NCBI GenBank assembly: GCA_003988855.1
Contig: QYAI01000131.1
Span: forward strand, 1-64,000
Length of the DNA stretch: 64,000 bases
Direction of reading: 5' to 3'
Source of the DNA: Arachnopeziza araneosa
Taxonomy: Eukaryota > Ascomycota > Leotiomycetes > Helotiales > Arachnopezizaceae
The position numbers and the translations under genes were made by a program. Shown one piece after another: positions 11,823-23,535 of the stretch; the first letter of the stretch is position 1, and the number at the start of each line of letters is the position of its first letter. Under the pieces are notes generated by a model, which saw nothing but the letters and a program-made list of their open reading frames with translations, ran no database searches and had not been told where the DNA came from.

Positions 11823-13533
11823 GATGATAGCTCAACTCGGTCCCTAGCTCAATTCCGTACGTCTACGGCCTGTCGGCCGTTGTGCCGGTGGGCCTGCCAA
11901 AAGAAAGGCCAGTTCTGCAGAGAGATGTTGGAGTATAATAGTTGATGTCGGGTCGCCTTTTTGTGGCAAGGATAGTGGGGTTCGCGGATCGCTGGACGTT
12001 CTTTTTGTCAGCCCAGGAAGCAGTCTGCAGTTATTTTGAAGAAGAGTCTTTGTTCCTTTTCGTGTCGACAATTTGGGGATTGTGCGCCAGCTACTCAGTC
12101 ATCAGTCTCGCCTCATCCTATCTGCAGGATGCTATTCTTACCTCTGCGTTGGGCAGGACTCACATTCCGCGCCCGCAAGTGACGACAGAGGGGTCGTCTG
12201 GGGTCACACTTCTCTCTCTCTCTATCTCTCTTTCGACAACAACAACAACAACGAGAAAAACACGCCAAGAAAGTATATCTCCTGGAGACAGCTGAAGCAG
12301 GTCGGTGAGTGCGATTAGATGCACGGAGCGCACCTTGGTTGCAGTTGCGGTGCAAGGGGAGTGCTCTACGAGACGGACCGCTGGCCTGTCCTGTCCTGCT
12401 CTACTCGCTCAATCGGGCATTGGCTACCGAAACGCCCCTACACACACACACTTGGACTGTGGAGGTTTCTACTTTTTCAGCAGGCGGGTGGACGCTCTGC
12501 GCCGATGACGAACGACGCCTCTGTGGTGTATGTTGCCGACCGAAAAGGACTTTTTCAATCCTTTCCCATGCACAAGAAGAAAAAACCCCTAGATGCCGCG
12601 CTGGTTAAGGCTGACGAGTCATTTCATCTCGTCATCTGTTTCAGCCGGCAAGAAGATGCAGAGGTCATCGTTTTTGCCTCATGGCATGGCGTCGTATTCA
12701 GCTTCGGCCATCCGCTGAGCACGCGGCATCCGCTCCCCAGGGGTTCCATTACCTCTCCTCGTCTCTCGGTTGCGAGATTGGCTTCTTCCATGGCGCTTCT
12801 AGAAGACAGCTGTCTTCAGCCCTGTGATTGGCGATGCCGCCCACGTCTCGTCATCTGCGGCGAAGGATTTGCTGGGTAAGCCCGCTCACATCATGGCTTC
12901 ATCGTCGGACGCTCCATCGGGGGGACAGAGCTCTGGTCGCGCCGCCTGACTGGCTGCTAAATCCGGCACAGGCACGACCTTCACCCTTCTAGAAGCTAAC
13001 GAGGCGTTTCACTTTGAGATTTGGGAAATCCACCACGCTGCGTCGACGATGAGAATGTAGACCTTCGGGATCTCGAAACCAGACTGCACGACCGATGCCA
13101 TTTCGACCTTCTTATTTGAGCCGCCAGAAGCCTTCTTATCTTGAAATGCCGGAATATGAAGCATGCTGAAAAGGCCCTGCATCACAGCTTCCCATGCGAG
13201 TTTAGTTTAAGGGAATCTCCAGGAAATGCACCATCGAGTCCGCTGCTCCCATGGGAGCATGGACAGATTGAGTTCCCTCTACATATTGCACGATGCTCCA
13301 TGTTATCAGGTCCTATTACCTGCAATTTCCGGAATTTGCGTTTCGACATGAAATAATTATGCATATTTAAATGTCCAAGCGCAGCTCAACTTGAGATATT
13401 ATGCGAATTGGGTGTGTTGGAACTTGTGCCGATAACCACACGCCCATCACTTAAATGGCAAGAAAAAAGTGTGGGTCTGGTTCATGCTGCATTTTTGACA
13501 TGCCTTCACAGCTGATTTTCGAATGAAGAGACA
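11823..13533. other. Long intergenic region
   Basis: About 1.7 kb upstream of the F-box gene on the minus strand. It contains CT-rich and short CAA/CAACAA runs (12205-12255). The long open frame on the plus strand (12319-12879) has no recognisable domain and biased composition, so I do not call it a gene. The 12.0-12.3 kb part probably includes the F-box gene promoter and 5' leader. Confidence 0.45.
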
Positions 13534-14135
13534 TTACACTTGACCATGAGATTTATCATCTTGAGGTATCATCGAAGCTGCTACCGATGGGCTAAGATCG
13601 TCTTTCGGGACAAATCCTTCTTGCAAAGTTGCGCAGAAGGTCAAGATAAACACTCGGATGGGAGATTTGACGAAAGATGTTAAATTCGAGATTGTCGTAA
13701 ATTCGTCCACATGATGCAATCTACCTCAACTAAGTCATCAGAGTCTGCATCATAATCTTCATCAGTAATCTGTGGGGTTTTGTCGGTAAAGCCTCTTTAG
13801 ACTTCATCATTCTGACCTCTCCAGTCCGATTTCTTGACAATCTTCTTTTCAGGCTCCACTTAATGCTTGGGCTTGTCATGTACATTATTCATAGTACTTG
13901 GGCCCCTGGCAAGTGGAACAGGAGGAGCGAGTAGCATAGGACCAAAGATAGACGTGCAATTCCGAGGTTTGGCTAGAAACAAACAATGTTAATCGTGACA
14001 ACTTACTGATTCTGGTATGATAGCATTATTTGATGCGGGTTCATTGTCGACCTCCGAGGGGCCTCGTTGTACAGTTAAATATTCGTGCCACTGTCTTGTT
14101 GAATCAGATTGGGGAAGATGTTGAGATTGGGACAT
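13534..14135 (-). pseudogene. Decayed unknown gene with three in-frame TAA stops
   Basis: From an ATG at 14135 one minus-strand frame runs to about 13727 with protein-like composition: a Gln/Ser-rich start (MSQSQHLPQSDSTRQWHEYL), a Pro-rich middle (LLAPPVPLARGPS), a basic patch (EPEKKIVKKSDW) and an acidic tail (TDEDYDADSDDLVEVD). The only interruptions are three TAA codons at 13989-13991, 13860-13862 and 13797-13799. A frame change near 13727 leads to HHVDEFTTISNL and a further 50 residues ending in TGA at 13534. All three stops could come from CAA by C-to-T change. I do not recognise the family. An intact alternative would need introns covering each stop, and I could not find such a set. 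Confidence 0.42.
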
Positions 14136-14199
14136 CTACGTCCGTCTTTGAAAGTCAAAGGATACAGCTCTTATACGCACGGCAATTTTTGGAAGATGA

Positions 14200-14281
14200 A
14201 TGGTGAAATGTGGATTTACGCCTTCAACTCTGACAATCAGTAAACTGCACAGAAATGTGAAAGTTCATTTCCGACTATCAG
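14200..14281. repeat. Dispersed ~85-bp repeat, copy 1 (divergent)
   Basis: It shares the core TGTGAAAGTTCATTTC and the GAAATG...TTTAC...TCAACTCTGA order with copies 2 and 3, but is clearly more diverged than they are from each other. Confidence 0.6.
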
Positions 14282-14289
14282 TCTAGGGA

Positions 14290-14380
14290 AGCAAAATGAT
14301 GATGAAATTTGAACTTACATTTTCGACCCTGAGAGTCGATAAACTCCACTGTAAAGTGAAAGTTCATTTCGACTATCACA
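14290..14380. repeat. Dispersed ~85-bp repeat, copy 2
   Basis: About 85% identical by eye to copy 3. Shared blocks include GATGATGAAAT, ACATTTTCGAC and GTAAAGTGAA. It reads as protein-like sequence on the minus strand (EMNFHFTVEFIDSQGRKCKF). Confidence 0.75.
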
Positions 14381-14579
14381 CTCCCTCGTCTACACGCGAG
14401 AGACCGTGGCAAGAGCGAATGGGTACCCATCCAGCGCGATGTCCGCTGGGAACCACGAGGACTGGTTTATCGTTTCCCTCCGATCGATCCATACGGCCCC
14501 AAGATAATCGCAACCTGGTCTTACATCGACTGGCAAGGTCGTCACGGTCTTGTCCTCTAGGTAGTAAGGTCGCTTCGTG

Positions 14580-14671
14580 TGCAAAAAGATGATGAAATGT
14601 AGATTTACATTTTCGACTCTGAGGGTCGATAAAATCCACGGTAAAGTGAATGTTCATTTCGATTATCACGG
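14580..14671. repeat. Dispersed ~85-bp repeat, copy 3
   Basis: Same orientation as copy 2, separated from it by about 200 bp of unrelated sequence. The minus-strand reading is EMNIHFTVDFIDPQSRKCKS, differing from copy 2 mostly by conservative changes and silent sites. Confidence 0.75.
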
Positions 14672-14833
14672 TAGGGATGTACACATTAATGAAACCACGT
14701 TATAAACTATTGGGAAGATCTTAGGGCAATCAATCTTTATCAAAGACGGACGATTTGGAAGTCAACAAGTCAAGTCACTGAGAACACTCATTTCCGCTCT
14801 GCATAGCAACTCTTCTACATAATGTTTATCTAT

Positions 14834-15912
14834 TCACTCTTCCTCCGTCAAATCGACAATGACCTTCCCATCAAATCCTTGCGACGTCTTGTAGACACGA
14901 GAGCCAGTACGACGCTTCCTGCTGCTCGGACCCGCTTCTTCCTCTTCCTCCTCCCCTTCAGCTTTGATCTCATGAATTTCGCGCTACTGATCGTTAATGG
15001 AAATTGTGAGATAAAGGTTTGATATTGATACCTTGAGATGAGCGAGACGTGCTGCTCGATCGAGACTGCCAGAGTCTGGACGCCATTTGGGAGGTTGAGT
15101 TTGAGAAGCGGCAGGTGAAGATGATGGAGTGCGAGGGATGATCAGCTCCGCTTGTAGATCTTCGCGAGAGCGGTACTTGAAGAGGAATACGGCGAGAGGA
15201 TTCAGGTCACCGTCGACATTGAATACTGTTTTCGCAACTGGTTTAGGGCGGACTGTTTGTTCGCCGTAGCTAACATGGTTGGATATGGCGCTCCCCTTCA
15301 GGGCTTTCTCGGCTACCTCGTCCGGTGTAAGTTCGACTGGGTGGTAGTACTGCTGTGGGTTATAAGGCAGGTGGGAAGTTCGAAAGACGGACACTATAAT
15401 GTTGCCTAAACCTTCTATTGATTTGGCATCTCGTTGTACTCGTTCGTTGTCATCATCGTCAACTAATGATAAGTTAGTTTCTTACGACGACCATCAGCTT
15501 GTACAACGGCTCTTGAGAGTGTACTTTTCGTGATGCTCTTGAACTTCAGGGCTCTCATAGACAACGAAGTTGAGTTGAATTCTTCAACCATAGTTGATAC
15601 TTTTTGGGTATAGTAGCCACGATTGCGTTGGAGGTAGTCGGAAGAACAAGAGACCTGGAAGATATCACGACCGTCAACGCTGGCATTGAACGTGAGATTC
15701 TCGGTTTCAATAATGAAAGGAGGCTCAATAGTAAATCGGACTCCAAAATCAGTACCAGATTTGCATTCAACGTAATTAGATACTCGTTTGTATTCCGGAA
15801 CATGAGCCCATTTTGCATTTGTCCAATCCTCCTGATCTGGATACTCGGGGAGATCTGTATCAAATGAATAAATGGCGACTTGGAGTCCTGGCACAACTGG
15901 AAGGATTGCCAT
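14834..15912 (-). CDS. DUF7918-like fungal protein
   Basis: The start MAILPVVPGLQVAIYSF matches the opening strand of the fungal DUF7918 family, whose function is unknown. Exons 15486-15912, 15032-15414 and 14834-14983 give 319 residues in one frame, with introns of 71 bp (GTAAGA...CAATAG, with a CTAAC branch site) and 48 bp (GTATCA...CAGTAG). The N-terminal half is beta-rich (YVECKSGTDFGVRFTIEPPF, GRDIFQVSC). The middle has GLGNIIVSVFR, typical of the family. The C-terminus is an acidic run followed by the basic patch SSRKRRTGSRVYK and the end VIVDLTEEE; the basic patch could be a nuclear signal. There is no signal peptide. A very short 23-nt intron would also restore frame at the first junction, but the 71-bp intron is the ordinary choice. 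Confidence 0.8.
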
Positions 15913-16800
15913 AGTGATAGAGTCTCTTGGGCAAAAAAGTAGCTGCAGGTTTCTAGAAAGTTGGTGTTGTGGTGCTGAAAGGAGGGAGCCTAGTTAATAG
16001 GAGATGTAGCCTTATCAGAACCGAGTGGTGGGACCTTAGAACGCTGAATATCGAAGTGGCAAGGCTTAGAGCCTAGGAGTCCTAGATAGTAGACTCTAGA
16101 AAAGAATATTTGCAAAATCTGCGGCGTTGGGATGAGTCTCGACGCCTCTCCAAGGTTGGCCTTTCGATGATGCTTGCTGAGGCACTAGGCTTTAGGCTTT
16201 CACCAGGTGACTTGGAAAGTTTAATGCTCGAAAGACATAAACAGAGGACTACAAGTCGTTGCAACTTAGGATATCACATCTCTAGATCGAAATGTGAACA
16301 GGGCTGTAGCTTTCAAGGTTTTGGTACCACGACGAGAGAGGGAACCTTGTATTCCTTCGCCTTAAAATAATAGGATAAAAATGTTGAAAGCTTTAGATCT
16401 GACAGTCATCAGTATAGAACAACTGAATCTAGACTATAGCGAATCACTTTGATCAAAAAAGTCCGAGTTGACAAGATATATTTTATCTTTGATTCAGGGG
16501 TTGACGAGATGTGGTAGACGTCGCGGTATTCACCAAACGATCAGTATCAGTAAAGGCAACATAGATATTTAAGAATAAGCTACAGGAGGCTTGGAGATGA
16601 ATCCAAACATAGCAAAGTCCGAAGACTGTTCTTTGATTGTAGCAGAACTTGAGATGGAAAGTGGAAGAGTTGTCAGCCTCGTCAAAATGTCAGCTACACC
16701 GCCCAATTCTGCCGCGCTAGAGAAGACGCCTTCTTTAAAGTAGCTTGCGGCTGATGCAAGACATTTTTACAACATCACCATCTCCACGAATTCTACAAGC
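15913..16800. other. Divergent promoter region (DUF7918 gene / cactin)
   Basis: About 890 bp between two divergently transcribed genes. No coding potential is evident; it probably holds both promoters. Confidence 0.55.
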
Positions 16801-18614
16801 ATGGATCCGGGTAGAAGAGCTATGATTGCGGGCCGGGGATCTCCGGCGAGAGAATTCACAGCACCACGGCGTAACGATAGTAATCGCATCTCGAAACCTC
16901 GACCAACGGGAACAGGCAACAGAACCCCAGATTTTAGACCAGCGCGAGGAAACCAGAGTCTCGAAGATGAACTTACGCGGAAATGGGTCTCGGAAGAAGA
17001 TACATTCGTACTCAAACAAGCAAAGAAGAAAGCCCAGATACGTGTGCGAGAAGGCAGAGCGAAACCCATTGACTGGCTTGCGGTCATTCTACGGATTATA
17101 GACCCAGATAGAGATCTCTTAGACGACGATGAAGAAGAGGTCCAGCAAGATGTAGTCGATCCAGAAGGTGTGTTTGAAGGGCTTGATGATTCACAACTGG
17201 CGGAACTTGATGTTGACATTGCATCCTACATCACTCTCGAAAAAAACAAGACCAACCAAGATTATTGGAAGACCATGCAAATCATTTGCAATGATCGCCG
17301 CCAGAAGCTGAAGCCTCTTGATCGCGAAGGACGAGCCGTTGGTTCAGTTGCTGCAGACGTTGATAAGCTATTGGGCCCCAAGACATACGAACAGCTGGAA
17401 GCGTTGGAGAAGCAGATTCAGGCCAAGTTACGAGGCAACGAACCAATTGATACCGACTATTGGGAACAACTCTTGCGAAGCTTGTTGGTTTTTAAAGCCA
17501 AAGCGAAACTGAAGAAAGTATATCAATCCGTTTTGGACAGCCGTTTGGACGCTCTTCGAAAACAACAGCTGGAAGAAGCTGAAAACGTACGAACGAAGAT
17601 GCAGCACATGCTTGCCGGACCTCTTCCGGTAGTTGAAGAAGGGAGTGAGAGTATAGGGGCTGTATCAGTTGTGGTCCCACGACAGCCTCCTTTCCCGTAT
17701 TCCCAGCAGTACGACCCGGAATCGCAATTGAAGTTGCACTCGGAAGATAAAGCTGCCGAAGTAGTAGACGAATCCGTTTTCCTTCAAAAAATTGTGGCAG
17801 AACGTCGCCGAATTCTGAAGCTAGGATATGTCCCACTACGGCAACCAGGGATAGAGAAGGGTACGACTTTGAGCAACAAAACCTCAGCCGCAGCATCCGC
17901 CGTTGGTATCCAACCCTCAGGATCGCAACGTTTCGCTGCTGGGATTAGTGAAGATTTCTCCCAAGCGACGAAAGCGCTCTATGACAGAGAGGTCGCTCGT
18001 GGCATAGACGAAGATGAAGAGATCTTCACAGGGGAGGAAGACGTCACTGCCGCTTCCAAGCCACAATGGGCGGACAAGTATAGGCCACGAAAGCCTCGCT
18101 ACTTTAACCGTGTTCAAATGGGCTATGAATGGAACAAGTACAACCAAACTCACTATGATCATGATAATCCCCCGCCAAAAGTCGTCCAGGGATACAAGTT
18201 TAACATATTTTACCCTGATCTAATCGACAAGGCAAAGGCTCCCACTTTCAAGATTATTCGCGAGCATGGTCGTAAGCGAGGAGAGTCTTTCGCGCCTGCC
18301 GGGGAGGAAGATACTTGTCTGATTCGCTTCATCGCCGGCCCTCCTTATGAAGATATCGCCTTTCGTATCGTAGATAAGGAATGGGATTACTCAGCCAAGA
18401 GAGACCGTGGATTTCGATCAAGCTTTGATAAGGTATGGCTATTCCCGTAAGCAATCTGATGCGCTCAGATGACATGCCCACACGCACGCCTTGAATGCTA
18501 ACATATCACGCAGGGCATCCTCCAACTCCACTTCCAGTACAAAAAGGTGGGAAACAATTACCATTGTTTTTGTTATTTGCTGACTTGTCATTTCAGATTT
18601 ACTACCGAAAGTGA
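16801..18614 (+). CDS. cay1: Cactin, spliceosome-associated protein
   Basis: Cactin is a conserved nuclear protein of the spliceosome needed for accurate pre-mRNA splicing (S. pombe Cay1 is the relative). Exons 16801-18432, 18514-18546 and 18597-18614 give 560 residues. The N-terminal conserved mid-region has KWVSEEDTFVLKQAKKKAQI, RAKPIDWLAVILR and the coiled segment DYWKTMQIICNDRR. The C-terminal cactin signature is almost invariant: YFNRVQMGYEWNKYNQTHYD, then DNPPPKVVQGYKFNIFYPDL, AGPPYEDIAFRIVDKEWDYS and the ending LHFQYKKIYYRK. The two small last exons rest on clean GT-AG introns of 81 and 50 bp. The protein is shorter than animal cactins because it lacks their long RS-like head, as is usual in fungi. 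The gene appears intact. Confidence 0.95.
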
Positions 18615-19564
18615 TTGTCTGGAGCCTCCTTGGAAAGGAGTATTGGAAACCTCGAATTGGGAAGTAGTCTTCATAAGGGGCCAATGATAGATTTGCCCAC
18701 TGAAATTGATTCCAGGTCACTGCACGTGTCATCTTGCACAAATGCCTTGTTCCCGTTGTTTTAAGATGGATCCGGCAGCCATGCACGCCAATAATTCAAA
18801 TATATGCAAGAAGGCTAATCCTAAAAGAGAGCGTCAGAAGAATTCGAATTGACGAATTGCCAGATCCTTGGTCCGGTATTTCCCCGGTACAGTAACTCCA
18901 CTTGATTGATTCTGCAGTTGGGTGGGATTGCCTGCTTCACTACAGTGAGATCTGATCGCACCCCAACGGTCTTCCATTACACAACAGCTGTTGCCGGGTG
19001 GCCTTTTCAGAACCCTATTTTGGCTGTGTAACATGCATGACAGAAGGAGTTGATGAACCACTCGATTTACCGAGTTTCCAGAAAGTCTTAGAGAACTGGA
19101 AGAAACTATTCGCCGACGTTAGGACTGCAGGAAGTCTGCGCCCGGTCAAGGCGGCGGTACTACAATTGCCACTCTTTGTATTTACTCCTCTCCAACGTGC
19201 ATTCTGCTTTATGCGGGCGCCCATTTGTGTTACCTTCCAGCATTGCTTCCCTAAATGCCTTGGAGAATGAAGTGTATTAACCCAATGTGATTGCTCTTCT
19301 TCTGCTCTTCATCACTGACGTGACCTGGGGGGATACTTCGTTAAAACTCTTCTCCTGTTGTCTTCCGACACAAACAGGGCTGCATCACAGATCATGAGCT
19401 TGTCCCCATGCGTTGGCAGGCGCCTTCGTGCATACCTCCCAATATGCCTCCTCCGGCTATGGGGTAGACATTACTTCTCTTCTTTATCAAAAGGAATATC
19501 AAGCATCCGATATCCTAATCCCAACCTTCGACTTTCTTCCGAATTCCTCTCTCATTGTACTTCT
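18615..19564. other. Intergenic / forkhead upstream region
   Basis: About 950 bp. The part from about 19300 may be 5' leader of the forkhead gene: its frame stays open upstream without a clear extra domain. No separate gene is seen. Confidence 0.5.
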
Positions 19565-21231
19565 ATGTCATACAATAACAGCGAGCAATCCAAACACGCC
19601 TCTTCCGAGCCATCACACAGTATTGAGGGTCTGTTTGGAGAGTTGTTGCTACTGCTCTTGCTGTTGCCGCTGCTCCTCCCTTTCACTATGTATTCGGGAC
19701 CAACTCGTCGTCAGATGTATGGCTTGCCTATGTATCCTCAGAATGTCGAGACCTCGTACTCAGGGCAATCATCACTGCAAAACTACCAGTTCGATGGTCT
19801 TCCTCGAGTGACGTCCGATGAGAGCTTCATGACAGCTTCACTTAGCACCATTCAACAACAGTTTTCAGTCCCATCTCAGATGGCTGTGCCTCAAACTCCA
19901 ATATCTTGGTCTGATCCACAAGCTTTTGATGACATGAACGCCAATGATCTTTACGATCACTACTCTCCCAGTAACGCGGGCAGTCCGAACTGTAGCATCT
20001 TTCGCAGCAATAATGATTTGGATATGGAAATTCCACGCTTCACACCTAACCAAACGAATATCAGCTTCTTCGGCGATCATCAAAGCCAGAACAACAGCAG
20101 GATGATGGATACGTACAATTCCCAGTCAGGGCTCTATATTCTAGAAACCCCATCCTCGAAGCATGGCGACTCACCAAGCAATCAACTCCAGCATCCACAA
20201 TCACAAGCGGCTTCCTACCTTGACAATGTCAACTCATCTTCCAACTCTCTCCCACACGATCGTGAGCGAGAGCGTTTCTCCCGCCTCTCAGTCAGCCTGT
20301 CTCCCACTCCAAAGATGGAGCTCCAAGGTGCGGGGACCCCGCATGCTCTCTCGTTTGCGCCTTCATCATTCCGTCTCCCTCCTTCGGACGATTCGTCTTC
20401 AGCTGGTGTCTCGTCCCGCGAAATGACTGCTGTGGTGGACGCAGAAGATGAGGCGAGCCCAGCAGAAGAACCATATGCAAAGCTTATCTATCGGGCACTA
20501 ATGAGTGCACCCGGGCATAGCATGGTGCTGCAAGAAATTTATCAGTGGTTCAGGGAGAATACGGTGAAGGGGGCGAGTGATACGAAAGGTTGGATGAATT
20601 CAATCAGGCATAACTTGAGCATGAATGCGGTATGCTTTTCTTCTTCCTCTTGAGATTGAAGATGCTTGCTGATGGACAATGATAGGCGTTCAGGAAAACA
20701 GAGCGCAAAATTCCGGGAGAAGAGGTAAAGAAATCTACAGAATGGGTTCTTGAGCCCTTTGCTATTAAGGATGGTGTTCAATCCACTACTCGTTATCGAA
20801 AGGGCACAGGCTCAAAGAAATTTAGTCGCTCTGAGACACCAGCTCCTTCCCGACAATCTTCGAGTCGCAAGGGAGGCATCGCCCCGAAAGTCAAGCATCA
20901 ACGTCAGGGTGGCAAGGGTTTAGAGATGGGGCTGAGGAGAGTGGACGAGAATCGGAGAGAGGAGTTCCACCGCCACTTTCGCAATCAAATCACGAGACGA
21001 AGGAGCCCATTGACGCCGCCACATCCATCAGAGAGCTCGCAGACCATGTATGGTGTCGGGATGAAGGTGGAGGAGTTTGAGAGTCCGCTGCCTTATGATG
21101 TTAATGGTGACGACTATGGCACTTTTGAAAATACCCAGGGTGTTTATATGGAGGACAGTAGCCCTTTGTTCATTAGTGCTCAAGAGATGAGCTATCATCG
21201 TGAGCTACAAGGGACCGTTCACAGGTACTAA
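19565..21231 (+). CDS. Forkhead (FOX) transcription factor
   Basis: A nuclear DNA-binding regulator. Exon 1 runs to 20629, an intron (20630-20685, GTATGC...GATAG) interrupts the DNA-binding domain, and exon 2 ends at 21231. The winged helix starts with EEPYAKLIYRALMSAPGHSM and continues through LQEIYQWFRENT, the recognition helix WMNSIRHNLSMNAAFRKTER, and a wing with EWVLEPFAIKDG. The N-terminal 300 residues are Ser/Gln/Asn-rich and look disordered; a basic segment (RYRKGTGSKKF) follows the domain. Two starts are possible: ATG 19565, which would include a Leu-rich run from CTG/TTG repeats, or ATG 19688 (MYSGPTRRQMYG). The second gives a more ordinary N-terminus. The fungal group resembles the Sep1/Fkh-type regulators of cell cycle and development, but the exact orthologue is not clear. 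Confidence 0.9.
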
Positions 21232-21760
21232 GGTATTATATTTACCCCACGGCTGCCTGTCCGCGTAAGCAATGGACCTGGTCTTCTATTGGAAGCTATC
21301 TTGTTTGGACTTAATGTTACGTGTACAGGAGGGGTGGCGGTGTGAGTTTTTGTTTGGGACAAATAGATTTTGGCATTTGCTAGCGGCATAGATCGCAACA
21401 AGTTGGGATGTTTTGTTTTCAAGCGTAATGACCTGCTTTCCATTACTAGGTTCATTTGCGATTTGCCCGTCTGCAGAGCTGACCATCGTTGCGGCGTCAT
21501 TGTTCGATAAGAGAGGAACTCGGGTTTGAAAGGGTGTAATTGAAGAGTGTCATGTCGGTGAACGTGTCTTCTGTGTATTGGTAACTGAACATTGGAATAA
21601 GATAAAGTGGCAATGACCATTCCAGGATATATTTTGATACATCGTTTTTGAAGTCTGGTAGAGTGGCCATAGCGCGGTCGAAGATTGCGTAGAGAAGGTA
21701 AGAAAGCTTCGGCGTGGTTGAACCAGCTGCGCCCAAAGGATTTGAGGGGTCAAAATGCAT
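21232..21760 (-). pseudogene. Short unknown coding fragment, frame-broken
   Basis: From ATG 21760 the minus strand encodes 87 residues (MHFDPSNPLGAAG, SKYILEWSLPLYLIPMFSYQ) up to a stop at 21497. A second frame then carries protein-like sequence (NDAATMVSSADGQIANEPSN, then ENKTSQLVAIYAASKCQNLF) down to a TAG near 21286. The join near 21500 would need a one-base shift. I do not recognise the family. It could be a remnant, a spliced small gene or chance. Confidence 0.3.
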
Positions 21761-23350
21761 GCTAGTGTCAAGAAGCTAGGAATAAATCTACTGCGGTGCT
21801 TTCGGAAGGAGAATTGAAAATGAGGCAATAGCGTGCGAATTCCCCGCTGGCAGGCAATCCTGGTCTTTCAGAAAAGACCCGCACATCGATTTGGTTTCTC
21901 GCGCTTCAAGACGCTTGCTGAGTGACGTTGGTCACACAGAAACGCACTTCGGCAGGCGGAAAGACTTCCGTCCTGCGCAACACATGGGCATCGAGTGACG
22001 TTTTGGGTGATAGGCAGATGGAAATCCCACGAGTTCTCTTCTTGACCACTCTGGAGCCTTGTCGAAGCTTAGACGGTGGTTGTATTCCGGATGCAATCTC
22101 TTATGCATGGTCTAGCCCTTATCGATCAGAGCTGAAGTGGCGGGTTAGAGAGGCATAAGATCCAAGGTCGCAGCGAAACATTCTTCCTTGCATGAGATGC
22201 TAGAGCCGGACTTCGTAATAAAGATATCAATTTCTCTGACTGGTCAGTTATCCTAGCGTGAGATATTCACAGGCTGAGTGATCGATTATAGACCAGGTAT
22301 TATGCAATAGGGTGGGATTCTCGATGATGAACTGATCGCTACCCATTTCCTGGGTCATATGAGTTCATCTGAATATCCTTCTTCGACGGTAGGGAATAAG
22401 GCTGCAGGAGCATCTGCCAAGTCCTTCATGAAGGAAGGCTGGATGCTGAGAGAGTTTACAAACCCTGATTTGAACACAAATCTTCCAATGCTTCCCAAAA
22501 TCTGCATAATTTCCATCTATCAGGCAACCCACGGTTGAGTAATGCAGTTTGTGAACGTGCGGTTCTGCGTTTGAATCGGCAAGAAATATTGAATGGGATG
22601 AGGGAAAGTAGCTAGCTGCTTCACAGCTAAGCCCAACTTTCACCCTACCCTAGTCTTTAATTTCCACCCCCGTTCCCGCAGGACCGTCCCGCCATTATCG
22701 CACTGAGATTTGTTGAAGATTATTCGGAACGCAATTCAACCCCAAGCCGAATGGCCGAGGGGTTTGACATATCATAAACGCCGAAGCGGGACGGCTTCGA
22801 GATTCCGGGAATTCTATGCATCTTTCAAGTTTTGTGACAGTGCCAACTTAACATGCAGCCGAGAATCTTTGTTTGGACAGTTGCATGAGAGGAGCAAGAG
22901 GGGGCTATTTGCGCTTGATTGAGGACAGCGCCAGTGGCGCTTCTCAATGTAACCTCCAGCACACTCGACTGTGAACGTGGGGCAGAGCTCGAAAGAGAGA
23001 AAAAGAAAATTCGAGAAAACCCGCAAGGTAAACCTGGTTGCTGGGTTTGTGGAGAACGACTATTGTACTTGGATGAAGGATTGACTGGCTGCAGATGTTT
23101 CCCTCATCCTTCTGCCGCATATTGAGCAAGTCTTTCAAGAGTAAACAGTTGAAGCGACTTGCAGCTGGCAAGGTTGAGCATCTGAATGAAATGGGGTAGG
23201 AAGAGCGGAAGAGAGACAAAGGGAAAATAGCGCGCAGAGTGGAAAGGAGTGATCGTGTTGCGACTAGCTTATTTGGGTAGTTGGCACGTGATAAATCGAG
23301 TGTGCTATAAGAACTGCTATTCTACAGTGGACAGGTACGCTATATATATA

Positions 23351-23371
23351 GGCTCTGAGGCTCTCAGAGCC
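23351..23371. repeat. Perfect 9-bp hairpin in a palindrome cluster
   Basis: GGCTCTGAG, a 3-nt loop and CTCAGAGCC form a perfect inverted repeat. Downstream, GGCCC/GGGCC and GAGCCTCAGGCTC add further short palindromes. Confidence 0.8.
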
Positions 23372-23507
23372 TCTGGCTCAGGCCCTCCAGGGGCCTTAGG
23401 GCGTTCCACGCTCAGTAGAGCCTCAGGCTCCAACAGATCGCTAGCCGAGCCCAGCGTCACGTGGTCTTGGACCCTTTTCTTTCCAGCAATGCTTCTTCTC
23501 TTAAGCA

Positions 23508-23535
23508 CAACAACAACAACAACAACAACAACGAC
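23508..23535. repeat. (CAA)n microsatellite
   Basis: About nine consecutive CAA/ACA units with one imperfect unit at the end. Confidence 0.9.

Noticed and set aside
12319..12879. 186-codon plus-strand open frame
   Set aside because: No domain, GC-biased composition, overlapping open frames in all registers and no splice partners.
15463..15486. A 23-nt intron (GTAAGA...CATTAG) that restores frame in the DUF7918-like gene
   Set aside because: It would be far below normal fungal size. A 71-nt intron from the same donor to CAATAG also restores frame and fits the family better.
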